DNA of 64,000 nucleotides, taken from assembly GCA_002811645.1 (NCBI GenBank), contig PDIP01000259.1, positions 1 through 64,000 of the forward strand, read 5' to 3'. The first letter of the stretch is position 1; every line of letters begins with the position of its first letter. Position numbers and translations under genes: made by a program. This document shows positions 1 through 9,680 of the stretch, piece by piece. Below the pieces are notes generated by a model. It ran no database searches. It was given only the letters and a program-made list of their open reading frames with translations, and was not told the DNA's origin. The DNA is from Corallochytrium limacisporum (taxonomy: Eukaryota; Opisthokonta).

Positions 1-455
1 CCCAAGCGACGGCAGAGCTAAATCAAAAAGAGTAGATTTGATACAATATTCCCAGACAGAGGGTGGTACTAGTAGAATGAACAAGACGGGGGGGCGTAGT
101 GAATGTGCCACCCTGTGAAGGTGAATCCATTGGCTGTGACCGGCTGTGTGTGCGCGCGCACCGTGTCCGGATGGGGCGAGGGAGCGAAAGAGTGCGCCGG
201 TAGCGTGGTGACTCTTGGGTTCGGTTGTTGTTGCAAGTATTTGGTAAGTTTCAGGTAGTTCACGTTGATAAAATTACACTTTAAGGTTCTTTAAGGCCCT
301 TAATGGAGTTTCAGCTATCATAATTAGCAGTGTCTTGCAAAGGAGACAATACCGCGATAGTACTTGTTCACGATGACATAGGTAGCCCGGCGAGGTCCGC
401 ATAGCGCTCTGAGTAGCCAGTAGCAGGTACCCAAACTGGAAACTCGCAAAACAGT
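1..455. other. intergenic, upstream of NUP88
   Basis: No gene is supported here. The only open frames are short and have no protein-like character. The stretch holds G-rich and CG/TG-rich patches and presumably the 5' flank and leader of the nucleoporin gene starting at 456. No clear TATA-like box lies near the expected position. Confidence 0.5.
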
Positions 456-3224
456 ATGATTCATCCATTTGTGGCACCGTTCAGTGCCAACACGCCACAC
501 AATCAAAGGCTCATAGTGAATTCAGGGGAACAGGTGTACTGTTGGGATCCCGCACAGCGATCCCTACACACCCTGCGCCTGGGTAAAGATCTCGAAGTGG
601 TGCCGGAATCCGAGATAGCTTTGACTGCACACGATGGCAATGATCTAGGTAACATTTCAGCTATCTACCCGTCCCCGTCAGGACGAAAATTGGCATTGGT
701 TGCGGCAGCCGGTACAGTGACGGTTCTATCCCTGCCGTCCGCCCTGAAATCTGCGGGAGCTTCCTTGGCAGGCCAAAGCGCAGCACTCTGCAATACACAG
801 ACACTGATTCCCGAAGGATCAAGGCCAGTGGTGGATCTAATATGGCACCATAGTGCTCTAGAAGACTCCAGTCTGGTGGTGCTGCGCACAGACATGCTCG
901 AAGTGTTTGACCTCCATGAAGATCCGGAGGATCACGCGATCAAGGCCAATGCATACGTCGCATACTCCAGGAATAATGCTCGTAGTGTCGCAAGCGGTAG
1001 TGGGGAAGGATGGGGCATGTTCTCTTTCGTAGTGGCCACCGATGATGGCACCGTCCATTGTGCTGGACCGTTCATACCACATCGCTGCGTAGTTGGAGCC
1101 TCGTCCTTCCATCGCTTGCGAGAAAGCATTGATGCGGAGGTCAGCGATTTGGAGGATCTGCGCGGGTCGGTCGGCAGTGCTGCTGGTGGTGTCGGGGGAC
1201 AACAGCGCCATCTGCGGCGACAACAAGAGCTGTTGCACTACATTGACCGTTGCCTGGTTCACCGTCTGGGACCTTTGCGAGTGGGTACTGTTAACACACG
1301 CGAGTGCAACGACGTCCTAGAGCCACGAAGGAGCGTCTCAGCAGCGGTTGGTCGTGACGACAACAACAGCGCCGATCATGACATTATCGGCATTGTGCGT
1401 CTCAGCTCCCGCATTGGTGCATACGCTATCGTTGGTGCCAGTGGACTGTGCAGTGTTCTAGTGCTGCCAGAGATTATTCTGGGGGCAACCAGTAGCCGCG
1501 GGAGCTCTACCCCACCGGGTCCCGGAGCAGGCCGTGCTCTGATCAGTAGCTATAATCAAGAGCAGCCACAATCGGTGATGGAGGCGGAGAATCCACTGGA
1601 TATCATCGTCTACGATACTGTTGTGCTCGATGGGGTCCTCTTCGATCAGTGCACCCTTCTAACCAGTGGCGACCGTATTGGTCTGCCTACATCTGTGTTC
1701 ATTTCTCATGGGTACGGCGTTACAGAGCTTCAATGTGGTGCAATTGCACTCCTAGAACGATCTCTGCTATCACCGACGGAGGGTGCCAATGACTTGCAGT
1801 CGGCTGGAACAGGATCAAGTGCGCTCAATCAATTTCCCGCCATCACCAGTGCATCCGTAACAGCAACGCCGATGATGGCCCAGCGTGGAATGGTTCTGTC
1901 CCAGTCACGTAGTGGACAGCAGTCGCAGACGGTGAATACCCCCGCTCCCAGACAGTTTCCTGGAATTGCACGGCGTGACCTACTTTTCATTGACCACAGC
2001 ACTCGACGTCTGCGGCCTGTGCTCTATCTGTCATCGCCCGCGGATGGCACCAGTACAGCCGGGAGGCCTCGGGGAGTTGTCCGCGCTGTTGCCTTCGACG
2101 AGAACAACGGAGGCCGTGCCATGGTCGTATCTGACGCGGATGGTCTCATCGGCGCCTACTTTGCCGAAGACCAGGCGATGCGAGTTGCCAGCGGCAGCCG
2201 TGGTTTTGGTTCCGCAGGAGCCGCTCAAACGCCCGCGGGTACGAGTCCGAGTAAGCATGGAAAAGCCTTTGCATCAAAGAATCTAAATTTTTTGCTTGAT
2301 CATGAGTCGCTGAAGCACACCCAAACGCTCCTCGTGGCACCTCCGCGTGTACCCACCGTGGGCCCCACCCTCCGGGAGGCCCAAAGCGAGGCGGACCGCT
2401 TACGCTATATCGCAGAGGCCTCTCTCGGCCTCGAAGATGGGGTTTTGCTTCCCGTGCAGCGAGCAGCCGAGGAACTTGCAGCCCGAACCGCTCTTCTGGC
2501 ACTGGCGAGCAAGGAGCTCGCAGAACGCCGCCATGCGATCGCTCTGGCCGTCTCCTCGTCCTCTGAACGAGCTCAAACGCTTTCCGGAGACATTTCTGCC
2601 CTCGTTGAGCGCCAGGCACGCATTTCTGCGCGCTGTGAGGCTATGACACAGGCGCTGACTTCCATTCCGCGCCCGCTCAGTGAGGCTGAGGAAAAACACT
2701 CGGATGAAGTGCGTCAGATGCGTACTGACAGCCATTTGCTCGTCCTGCGGGGTGAGCGTGCCATCGCTCGTGCCCGTTCCGTTATCTCGGAACACCGTTC
2801 AAAGCAAGCGCAGCGCAGTGATCTACGGCAAACGCGTGTAATGCTCGGGCACTACTACGGTCGCCAGGTGCCAGGAGCTAAGGCCTTCTCTCCGACATTG
2901 AGCGGTGGTGGTGGCGCCGGTGGTTTGCGGCCCAAGTCACCGATGGCTGGGTCTGGCACTGCGTCTCATACACCGTTCACACCGCAGCGTTCTCGCCTTA
3001 CAACGACGTCAAAGGCGCCGTACACACCATCTTCACCCCTCGGCACACCGTCGCCGTCCAAGTTGGCCGTCGGTAGGGACGGAGTCCAAAGTCCGGCACT
3101 GCCCCCACCAACGCTGACGGAGAACGATCTGGTGCGGGTGCAGGAGTGTCTGCAGGACACTGCTGCCACTATTCGGCAGATCCAGCGGTACCTGGAGCCG
3201 CTACAGGTGGCCATGGGTGCATAG
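456..3224 (+). CDS. NUP88: Nucleoporin Nup88/Nup82 homologue
   Basis: A 922-residue protein resembling Nup88, the cytoplasmic-face nuclear-pore subunit that works with Nup214 and Nup62 in mRNA and protein export. Residues 1 to about 430 have the beta-strand-rich, propeller-like pattern of Nup88, including the blocks LIWHHSALEDSSLVVLRTD and SFVVATDDGTV, which match the family's 'LWHP..DSHLVVLTSD' and 'ENGE' strands. Residues about 640-790 are heptad-rich (EELAARTALLALASKEL) and form the coiled coil used to join the Nup62-type trimer. A Ser/Pro/Thr-rich linker (about 800-880) follows, then a final helix ending QRYLEPL. Human Nup88 is about 740 residues, so the loops and the C-terminal linker are longer here. 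No FG repeats are visible. The start is the first ATG of the open frame. The gene converges on POLK with only 58 bp between stop codons. Family assignment rests on recalled motif similarity. Confidence 0.7.
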   Translation: MIHPFVAPFSANTPHNQRLIVNSGEQVYCWDPAQRSLHTLRLGKDLEVVPESEIALTAHDGNDLGNISAIYPSPSGRKLALVAAAGTVTVLSLPSALKSAGASLAGQSAALCNTQTLIPEGSRPVVDLIWHHSALEDSSLVVLRTDMLEVFDLHEDPEDHAIKANAYVAYSRNNARSVASGSGEGWGMFSFVVATDDGTVHCAGPFIPHRCVVGASSFHRLRESIDAEVSDLEDLRGSVGSAAGGVGGQQRHLRRQQELLHYIDRCLVHRLGPLRVGTVNTRECNDVLEPRRSVSAAVGRDDNNSADHDIIGIVRLSSRIGAYAIVGASGLCSVLVLPEIILGATSSRGSSTPPGPGAGRALISSYNQEQPQSVMEAENPLDIIVYDTVVLDGVLFDQCTLLTSGDRIGLPTSVFISHGYGVTELQCGAIALLERSLLSPTEGANDLQSAGTGSSALNQFPAITSASVTATPMMAQRGMVLSQSRSGQQSQTVNTPAPRQFPGIARRDLLFIDHSTRRLRPVLYLSSPADGTSTAGRPRGVVRAVAFDENNGGRAMVVSDADGLIGAYFAEDQAMRVASGSRGFGSAGAAQTPAGTSPSKHGKAFASKNLNFLLDHESLKHTQTLLVAPPRVPTVGPTLREAQSEADRLRYIAEASLGLEDGVLLPVQRAAEELAARTALLALASKELAERRHAIALAVSSSSERAQTLSGDISALVERQARISARCEAMTQALTSIPRPLSEAEEKHSDEVRQMRTDSHLLVLRGERAIARARSVISEHRSKQAQRSDLRQTRVMLGHYYGRQVPGAKAFSPTLSGGGGAGGLRPKSPMAGSGTASHTPFTPQRSRLTTTSKAPYTPSSPLGTPSPSKLAVGRDGVQSPALPPPTLTENDLVRVQECLQDTAATIRQIQRYLEPLQVAMGA

Positions 3225-3282
3225 GACGCGCACAGATGCTCCGCTGCTTGCATGGACCAAGACAACAGAAATATTTACCTAT

Positions 3283-5400
3283 CTAGTTCTTTAATATGTC
3301 TTTTCCGCCGTCTTTGGTATAGCTGTCCTGACGGACAAAACGTAGGAGGGTACTGTTGCTGCCGGAGCCACTCTTATTTGACGACAATGATGACTTTGGC
3401 GGTGCTGGTCCCTTCGTCTGCTCGGTCTGGCCGCTTTGCAGGCAGGCATCAATGTGCTGGTTCAGAGTCATATTATCACCGGGCACAGGGTTTGCGCAAA
3501 TAGGACAGTTCAGGGTCTCCTGGTTGGCTTCGGCCTGCGGTTGCAATGGTTGGGAAGTGGGTGCGGAGGTTGCGGCAAAGAATGATCTTACATTGGGCCC
3601 ATCTCTATCACGCTTACGTCGTTTGCTGTGTGCGTCCGTCACGGTCTGTTGCTGTTGTTGGCGCTGCTGCTGCCAGTATTCGTATTGCATGCGTTGCTGC
3701 TCTTCCTCAATTTTGCTCAGATTAAGACCGTCTTCCACCAATGGGACGGATTCCTGATCGCTACCTGGGTTATTCTGCCTAGGTTTTTGAGGTTTTTGTA
3801 ACAAACGCTTGACGCTGTGCCTCTCAAAGTCATTCTTATAGTGCAGTTGGCTCATGCGGACACCCATCAGCCGCAGACGAAGCGGCAGTTCATTGCGAAT
3901 CAGCTTTTCTGCGGCCGCGAAGATGACATCGACAGAGTTAGTGGGGGCCTTCAGGGTTAGTGCCCGGGTGCGGATCTGGAAATCGACAGTTTTCAGCTTG
4001 ATATTCACTGTGGTACCAATTAGATCTTTGGCCTGCATTTCCTCCACCACCATGTCTGTTAGCTTCTTGCACTTGTTTAGGAGTTCATTGGTCTGATTCA
4101 GTTCTCCGAAGGTCGATTCGTGGCCAATGCTCTTCGGGATGGCTCGACGTTCAATGTCTGTGGCACCGATGCCCATCGCTACGCGGATAAAGAAGCCGGA
4201 ACTGATCTCACTGAACAGTGCGACGAGGTCACCGCGACGATCGTACAGGTCGCCACAGGTCTCAATATGGAAGGCATTTAGTACTTTCTGCGTTACCCGA
4301 CCTATTCCTGGTACCTTGCGGATCTTCAAAGTCTTCATAAAGTTCATAATCTTGTCCCGTTCCCCTGGAATAAGATACTGGCCATTGGGCTTGCCTAGAT
4401 CTGTGGCGATTTTGCAAACCATCCGGTTTGGCCCGATACCGGCACTACAGGTTAGATGGCTGGCGTCGAAAATCTCACGGCGGATTTGTTGCACCACTCT
4501 TTCTACGGTGTCCACATCGATTCCCATGTCACGTTGTTTCAAATACTCGGTCAATTCGAGATGTGCCTCATCGAGTGAAATGGCAGTGTAATTGGGGTCG
4601 TACCGGGCGATTACTTCCCGAATCTTCTGTGCTGCCGCGGTGTACTTCTTGAAGTCGCAGGGCACGATGGTCAGCTCAGGACAGAGCTTTTTGGCAATAT
4701 ACCCGGGCATAGCTGATCTGACACCATACTTACGTGCCACGTAGTTTGCGGTGGTGAGCATCCCAGTACCTCCCACTGCCATGGGTTTCGTCTTGAGTTC
4801 TGGCCGATCCAATTCTTCGCACTGTGCGTAGAAAGCATCCATGTCAATGTGGACAAACACACGGTGAAGTTCTCGTGCGATATCTAGAACTTGACACATT
4901 CGGTTAGCTTTCTCCTCAGCTTTTTTGTACATGATAGTGCCCTTAATCTGTTTGTATTTCTTTCGTATCGTTTCCACTCGCTTGGTTACTTCTGCATCTT
5001 TCTTTAACTCATTCTTGTAGAATCTGCTACCCTTACTCACTTGCATAATGATCTCATTCACCTTCGTCTGATCAACGCCAGTCATTCCGGCCTTGTGTGG
5101 ATTCAGTGCCATTCTCGATGACAGATCTTTCTCCACATATTTGTCATCATCCTCGGCTTTATCTGATTGTTCTGCCGTCGAACGTTCACCCGTAGGACCC
5201 CCATGTTTCTTTGGGTCCAGGATCTCGGTGAAGTCTTCCTCTTCGTACTCTTCCACATCATCCGCTTCCCAGTCTTCGACACCAACATGCATGTCTTTTT
5301 CAAGTTCTTCATCGATACCACTTGGGGCTGTGGTTTCTTTAGAATGCTTGCCCTTGGCACCTGTGCCATCTTGAGCCTTCATAGGCATCTCAACCACCAT
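3283..5400 (-). CDS. POLK: DNA polymerase kappa (Y-family translesion polymerase)
   Basis: A 705-residue DinB-type Y-family polymerase that bypasses damaged bases during replication. An acidic N-terminal extension (1-95) precedes a pol-kappa N-clasp beginning MALNPHKAGM (97-106), a feature that separates kappa from other DinB enzymes. The palm carries HIDMDAFYA (184-192, catalytic D186 with aromatic steric-gate region F190/Y191) and SLDEAHLEL (275-283, catalytic D277/E278). A helix-hairpin-helix segment (KVPGIGRV, about 362-369) and little-finger domain follow to about 530. The tail holds a Gln-rich coil (about 569-586), a PIP-like GPNVRSFF (601-608) and one UBZ4 zinc finger with C632, C635, H649 and C653. 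Human POLK has two such fingers. The usual Tyr after SLDEA is His280 here. The frame is uninterrupted from ATG to stop. The gene diverges from NOP2. Confidence 0.93.
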   Translation of the reverse strand: MVVEMPMKAQDGTGAKGKHSKETTAPSGIDEELEKDMHVGVEDWEADDVEEYEEEDFTEILDPKKHGGPTGERSTAEQSDKAEDDDKYVEKDLSSRMALNPHKAGMTGVDQTKVNEIIMQVSKGSRFYKNELKKDAEVTKRVETIRKKYKQIKGTIMYKKAEEKANRMCQVLDIARELHRVFVHIDMDAFYAQCEELDRPELKTKPMAVGGTGMLTTANYVARKYGVRSAMPGYIAKKLCPELTIVPCDFKKYTAAAQKIREVIARYDPNYTAISLDEAHLELTEYLKQRDMGIDVDTVERVVQQIRREIFDASHLTCSAGIGPNRMVCKIATDLGKPNGQYLIPGERDKIMNFMKTLKIRKVPGIGRVTQKVLNAFHIETCGDLYDRRGDLVALFSEISSGFFIRVAMGIGATDIERRAIPKSIGHESTFGELNQTNELLNKCKKLTDMVVEEMQAKDLIGTTVNIKLKTVDFQIRTRALTLKAPTNSVDVIFAAAEKLIRNELPLRLRLMGVRMSQLHYKNDFERHSVKRLLQKPQKPRQNNPGSDQESVPLVEDGLNLSKIEEEQQRMQYEYWQQQRQQQQQTVTDAHSKRRKRDRDGPNVRSFFAATSAPTSQPLQPQAEANQETLNCPICANPVPGDNMTLNQHIDACLQSGQTEQTKGPAPPKSSLSSNKSGSGSNSTLLRFVRQDSYTKDGGKDILKN

Positions 5401-6142
5401 GACGGTCCCGCGTCAGGGTGCTTTCTCCTACATGTTATATTCTGCTCACAATTTTTTTGAAATTGTACTCAGATATACCTTTTACCCTAAAATGTGGTTT
5501 GATTGACCCAAGCTATTGGTCCCGGAATACCTGTGCTCTGCAAGAGCTCGGATCAGTCTCACGGCGCACCAAGGACCCGGCCTCGCCCCGGAGTTCATGG
5601 CTGCTCCCTTCAGGCGGGTTAGGCGCGAAAACGGGTCCCGACCCGCGAGAAAGGGACTCCCGTTTTCAGCTAGAAAATTGGGCCCCCACATCGACCCGCG
5701 TGGTGACGGGGCGAGGGAATGGCAAAGTGAGGGTATGGACATTGAAGCCAACAGATTGAACCCAATGTGGCGGGTTCTGGGCGACAAAGACCTGCGATAT
5801 TAACTATTCTGCGGCGAGCCGTGACAGGTACCATTCCACCCGTCACTCACTCATCCACCCAGTGGTACTGCACACTGTCGAGGCGAAAATCCCATGAGGG
5901 TGGGTTTCTAGCACCTGTGAGGTGCCATTCGAGGGCTGAACAGAGCATGGGACGCCCGTGAATCTGGGTATAAGAACATGAGATTCACTATCTCTGCTTT
6001 AGCCATATGCAGTATATATTCTAACGCACTTACTTAAAGAAAGGAACAAGCCTGGTAAACAATTATGTAATGTTCGTTGGCTCTGCACTTGATATTTTCA
6101 TTTCATAGGCCGAGTTTAGCATCAGAGACACACGTATACACT
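5401..6142. other. divergent promoter region POLK / NOP2
   Basis: This 742-bp gap separates the two divergent starts. On the plus strand a TATAAG box lies at 5969-5974, in front of NOP2. On the minus strand a GGTATATC-like element sits about 80 nt upstream of the POLK ATG. A GC-rich block with repeated cgacccgcg words occupies about 5635-5715. Open frames here are short and in mixed phases; no gene is supported. Confidence 0.5.
6055..6108 (+). other. candidate 5'-UTR intron of NOP2
   Basis: A 54-nt segment begins ggtaaac (donor GT at 6055-6056) and ends in a pyrimidine-rich tttcatttcatag (AG at 6107-6108), 34 nt before the NOP2 ATG. Removing it would delete the upstream ATG triplets at 6064 and 6070. 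The size resembles other short introns in this window. Splicing is inferred from signals only. Confidence 0.4.
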
Positions 6143-8317
6143 ATGGCCAAACCGTCCAGTTCAGGAAAGGCTGTGGCCAATGGTAGTGTCAAGAAGAAGA
6201 CCTCTGTCTTTGCGGAGGCTGTTAAGAGGCGCCTGGCTTCCTCTGCCAAGATGCAATCTCGCAGCACTCGCATACAGACTTCCGCCAGACAGATTCCAGC
6301 ATCGACGTCGAAGGTGGCCATTAGTAGCAAAGAGAAACAGAAGAAGCGGTCTAAGGGATTTACAGACGACAACGATGACTGGCTAAAGCCTGTCAAGAAG
6401 TCACGAAAAGTTAAAGCTGCCGCACCGGAGGAGATTACCGACGAGGAAGACGAAGCCGATCGGCGTTTCGAGGAATCTGAAGATGACGAAGACAGTGATG
6501 ACTCTGTTCCCAATGTCATTCCCGCTAACGACAGTGACGATAGTGAAGTTGATAGTGGTGATGGAAGTGACTCTGGTTCAGATGACGAAGACGAGATGGC
6601 TCTCGCCGAAGCCGTCGCAGACGACTCTGACGATGATGACATGGAGGCAGAGGCTGCCGCGAGCCTGGGTCTGAAGCAGCCCATCACAAAGTCCACCAAA
6701 GCAATGAAGGCACAATTGCTAGCAGAAGAAGACAGTGATGAAGACGACGGTTCTGATAATGATGACGATGACAAGGGTGACCATTACGATAGCGACGACA
6801 GCTCGTCCGGTATCATGGACGACGAGGTTGAGGGAGGTGATGACGATGACGAGCGGCCAATCAAGTCTTCTTTTGAGCGCAAGGCCGAGCGTCTGATCAA
6901 GAAGCAGGCACAAGAAGCCAAGGAGGCAGAGGAGGAACTGCTTACCAACATTAACCAGAAAGCGAGCTTTCATTTGCCGTCCGGCCAGGAGATTGAGAAA
7001 GAGACCATGCAGGCCCCTGATCTCCAGCTCATTCAGACTCGTATTCGCGAAATCATCACTGTGCTTGGAGATTTCAAGAACTTGCGTCAGGAAGGACGCA
7101 GTCGGGAGGAGTACATCGATCAGTTGCTGCGGGACTGCTCTACGTACTACGGATACAGTGACTACGTCATTCGCAAGCTCTTCAGTATCATACCCCTCAA
7201 GCAATGGTTTGACTACATGGAGAGCAACGAAGTGCCGCGTCCAGTTTCCATCCGTGTGAACACGCTGAAAGCACGGCGAAGGGAATTAGTGCAGGCATTG
7301 ATCAACCGCGGGGTAAACCTTGAGCCCATCGGACCCTGGTCAAAGGTCGGTCTGGTCGTGTTCGACTCCAAGGTGCCTATCGGTGCCACGCCAGAGTACC
7401 TGGCGGGACACTACATGTTGCAGGGAGCATCATCTTTCTTGCCTTGCATGGCCTTGGCACCACAGGAAGGTGAGAAGGTGCTTGACATGGCCAGTGCCCC
7501 CGGTGGCAAGACCTGCTATCTGGCTGCCTTGATGCGCAACACGGGCATGATATACGCCAACGATCCGAACAAGGCGCGTTGCAAGGCTATTGTTGGTAAT
7601 TTGCACCGAATGGGTGTCAGGAACACGGTTGTGTGCAACTATGATGGTCGCATGTTCCCCAAGGTCATGGGTGGCTTTGATCGGGTATTGTTAGATGCGC
7701 CATGCTCAGGTCTTGGTGTCATTGCCAAGGACCAGAGCGTCAAGACCAACAAGAGCGAAGAAGACTTTAAGAAGGTCGTGGTTGTGCAGAAACAGCTATT
7801 GCTATGCGCCATTGACAGTGTGGATGCACATAGCGCCAGCGGCGGATATATTGTGTACTCCACCTGCTCAATTTCCCCGGAGGAGAATGAGTGGGTTGTG
7901 GACTATGCTCTGCGGCGCCGTAACGTCAAGCTCGTGTCTACCGGCCTTGACTTTGGCGAAGAAGGATTTGGAAAGTGGCGCGATTTCCGCTTCCATCCGA
8001 GCGTCAAGATGACTCGCCGGTACTACCCTCATCTGCATAATATGGATGGCTTCTACGTCGCCAAGTTCAAGAAGACCTCCAATGCCATCCCAAAGCCCCC
8101 AACTGGAGACATCGATGAGGCAGATGCAGAGATTGACTATGAGGCACTGCAGGCCGCTGCGAGAGATACCGGCGTGACCATTGATCGTGCCGCCAACGAA
8201 ACGAAGGCCAAGAGTAGTAAGAGAAATGGTAATGACCGTAGCTCGATGACGAACAAGGAGAAAAACCAGCGCCACATTCAGCGCCACCGGCACAAGGGCA
8301 AGGGTAGACGTAAGTAA
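6143..8317 (+). CDS. NOP2: 25S/28S rRNA cytosine-C5 methyltransferase NOP2/NSUN1
   Basis: A 724-residue nucleolar methyltransferase of the NOL1/NOP2/Sun family, which methylates a cytosine in large-subunit rRNA using S-adenosylmethionine and is needed for 60S ribosome assembly. The N-terminal third is Lys-rich, then strongly acidic, with long Asp/Glu/Ser runs typical of nucleolar proteins. The catalytic domain shows the SAM-binding SAPGGKTCYLAALMRNTG, the DAPCSGLGVIAKD loop with one conserved Cys, and STCSISPEENE with the second catalytic Cys. It ends with FHPSVKMTRRYYPHLHNMDGF and a basic tail. The frame stays open upstream, but the first ATG with good context (actATGG) is at 6143. The stop lies inside a GTAAGTAA string (8310-8317) that is also a perfect 5' splice site, so an alternative C-terminus is possible. 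The retained basic tail looks natural. Confidence 0.93.
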   Translation: MAKPSSSGKAVANGSVKKKTSVFAEAVKRRLASSAKMQSRSTRIQTSARQIPASTSKVAISSKEKQKKRSKGFTDDNDDWLKPVKKSRKVKAAAPEEITDEEDEADRRFEESEDDEDSDDSVPNVIPANDSDDSEVDSGDGSDSGSDDEDEMALAEAVADDSDDDDMEAEAAASLGLKQPITKSTKAMKAQLLAEEDSDEDDGSDNDDDDKGDHYDSDDSSSGIMDDEVEGGDDDDERPIKSSFERKAERLIKKQAQEAKEAEEELLTNINQKASFHLPSGQEIEKETMQAPDLQLIQTRIREIITVLGDFKNLRQEGRSREEYIDQLLRDCSTYYGYSDYVIRKLFSIIPLKQWFDYMESNEVPRPVSIRVNTLKARRRELVQALINRGVNLEPIGPWSKVGLVVFDSKVPIGATPEYLAGHYMLQGASSFLPCMALAPQEGEKVLDMASAPGGKTCYLAALMRNTGMIYANDPNKARCKAIVGNLHRMGVRNTVVCNYDGRMFPKVMGGFDRVLLDAPCSGLGVIAKDQSVKTNKSEEDFKKVVVVQKQLLLCAIDSVDAHSASGGYIVYSTCSISPEENEWVVDYALRRRNVKLVSTGLDFGEEGFGKWRDFRFHPSVKMTRRYYPHLHNMDGFYVAKFKKTSNAIPKPPTGDIDEADAEIDYEALQAAARDTGVTIDRAANETKAKSSKRNGNDRSSMTNKEKNQRHIQRHRHKGKGRRK

Positions 8318-9680
8318 GGACTCCAAGCATTCAGAGGACCCAAGCCTCCATCCCTAGGCCTCGCCAATTTGTGGCATTCATGAAGAAGCCCAAACCCCGC
8401 TTTACGCAATATATCTGATAGCTACATAGACTATAGATAGATCAACCCAAACGGTGCTGGACTCTTTGGCGTGGTGTGGCGCTATCGTGCGACGGGTCTG
8501 CTGACGAATGACGCCCCCTCCCCTCCCCCCTCCCTCCTCCACCAGGGCGGGCTGATGCCTTGGCACCTGCTGCCCATTCTCTACGTGGCCGCTCAGCTGC
8601 GTATGTTTTGGGCAAAGGAGAGGAAATCCGGGATACCAGCACCAACGTAGCAGGCTCCAGAAAAGAGAAAGCTGAAAAGGCGGGGAACTCAAACGGAACT
8701 GGGGAAGCAATGAATTCCAGGGTGGTTCTATGTCCCAGCCAAAGAGGACCAACCTCCGAAGCCAGTAGCGAAGACACACACACACACAGAGCCGAAGGTG
8801 CGTGGAGAGCCGAAGGCCAAAGCGCACGCCGGCGCGCAGCCCCCCCCTCCTTTCCTTCCACCATGCAAAGGCGGTTCTATTTTTGGCACACCGGTCCAGT
8901 TTTCGAACTGAATCACCGCGCAGAACAGGGCGGAGAGCCCCTTTTCCGTTTTCGCTTCTTCTTATTTTTTTTATGCCCCAAGTGCGCAACCGACGCGAGA
9001 GTCACAGAGGAGCGCGACCCAAAGGAAGTGTGTTTCGCTCAGCTAATTTTCCTTTTAGCCCTTCGTGTGCGGCCCGTCGCGAATTTAGTGCGCAGTCGAC
9101 AGACCACTGGGCCAAAATGTACCAATGCCCAAGGAGAGGATAAACGGGGGCGGGTGTGTGCGTGTAATACGCGGGAACGGTCTGCGAAAGGAACGGGCAG
9201 AAAGAACGTTAACCCTTCAGTTCTGGTGTTAATACCACCGCCAGCGTTCCACCCTAGCCTTGTCTCCCTCCACCACCCGCTCGTTCATCTGCGGGACTGA
9301 GGGTGGCAAACGGTTGGACCGGTTCCACCTGAGGAAACGAGGCAAGGGGGGTGCCAAGGGGGTAAAGGCGGGGTTATTGTAGATGGCAGCCGTATTTGCG
9401 CACGTCGCTGCGCAGCGACCTCCCCCGCCGGGAGGGGTGGAGGGACATCCCGGTGTTGGCTTCGGCTGGCACGGGGGTTCGGCGGCCCTTGCTTGGCACG
9501 TCGTCGACCTGTTCCTTACCGGTCCCCAATAACGCAAAATTGGCCATTGCGGCTATTTATAGAAGTCTTTTGTGATGCTTGTGACCGTGCAGGATACACA
9601 TTACATCGCTTTACAGGGTTGAAAGTAACGATCTATTGGTTCAGAGTTCAACCACAGGTATTGCATTAACACCATAAGCC
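8318..9680. repeat. simple-repeat-rich intergenic island 1
   Basis: No gene is supported. The stretch carries C-rich tracts (about 8510-8545), a CA dinucleotide run near 8775-8788, runs of T (about 8965), and a G/C palindromic block (cctcccccgccgggaggggtggaggg, abbreviated; about 9420-9446). Apparent open frames here (for example 8560-9300) are long only because the sequence is low in complexity. The right end is the promoter of the methylsterol oxidase gene. Confidence 0.6.
9554..9561 (+). promoter_or_regulatory. TATA-like box of the methylsterol oxidase gene
   Basis: TATTTATA preceded by cggc, 127 nt upstream of the ATG at 9681. The same GC-flanked TATTTA core occurs before several other genes in the window, in the sense orientation. 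Confidence 0.45.

Noticed and set aside
3225-3282. Possible extra C-terminal exon of POLK at aggtaaat after the stop
   Set aside because: The donor-like word lies after the stop codon and the frame already ends naturally; there is no reason to extend it.
8560-9300. 246-codon ORF upstream of the sterol oxidase
   Set aside because: It arises from low-complexity sequence. The translation mirrors CA, C-rich and T-rich runs, and no family resemblance is seen.
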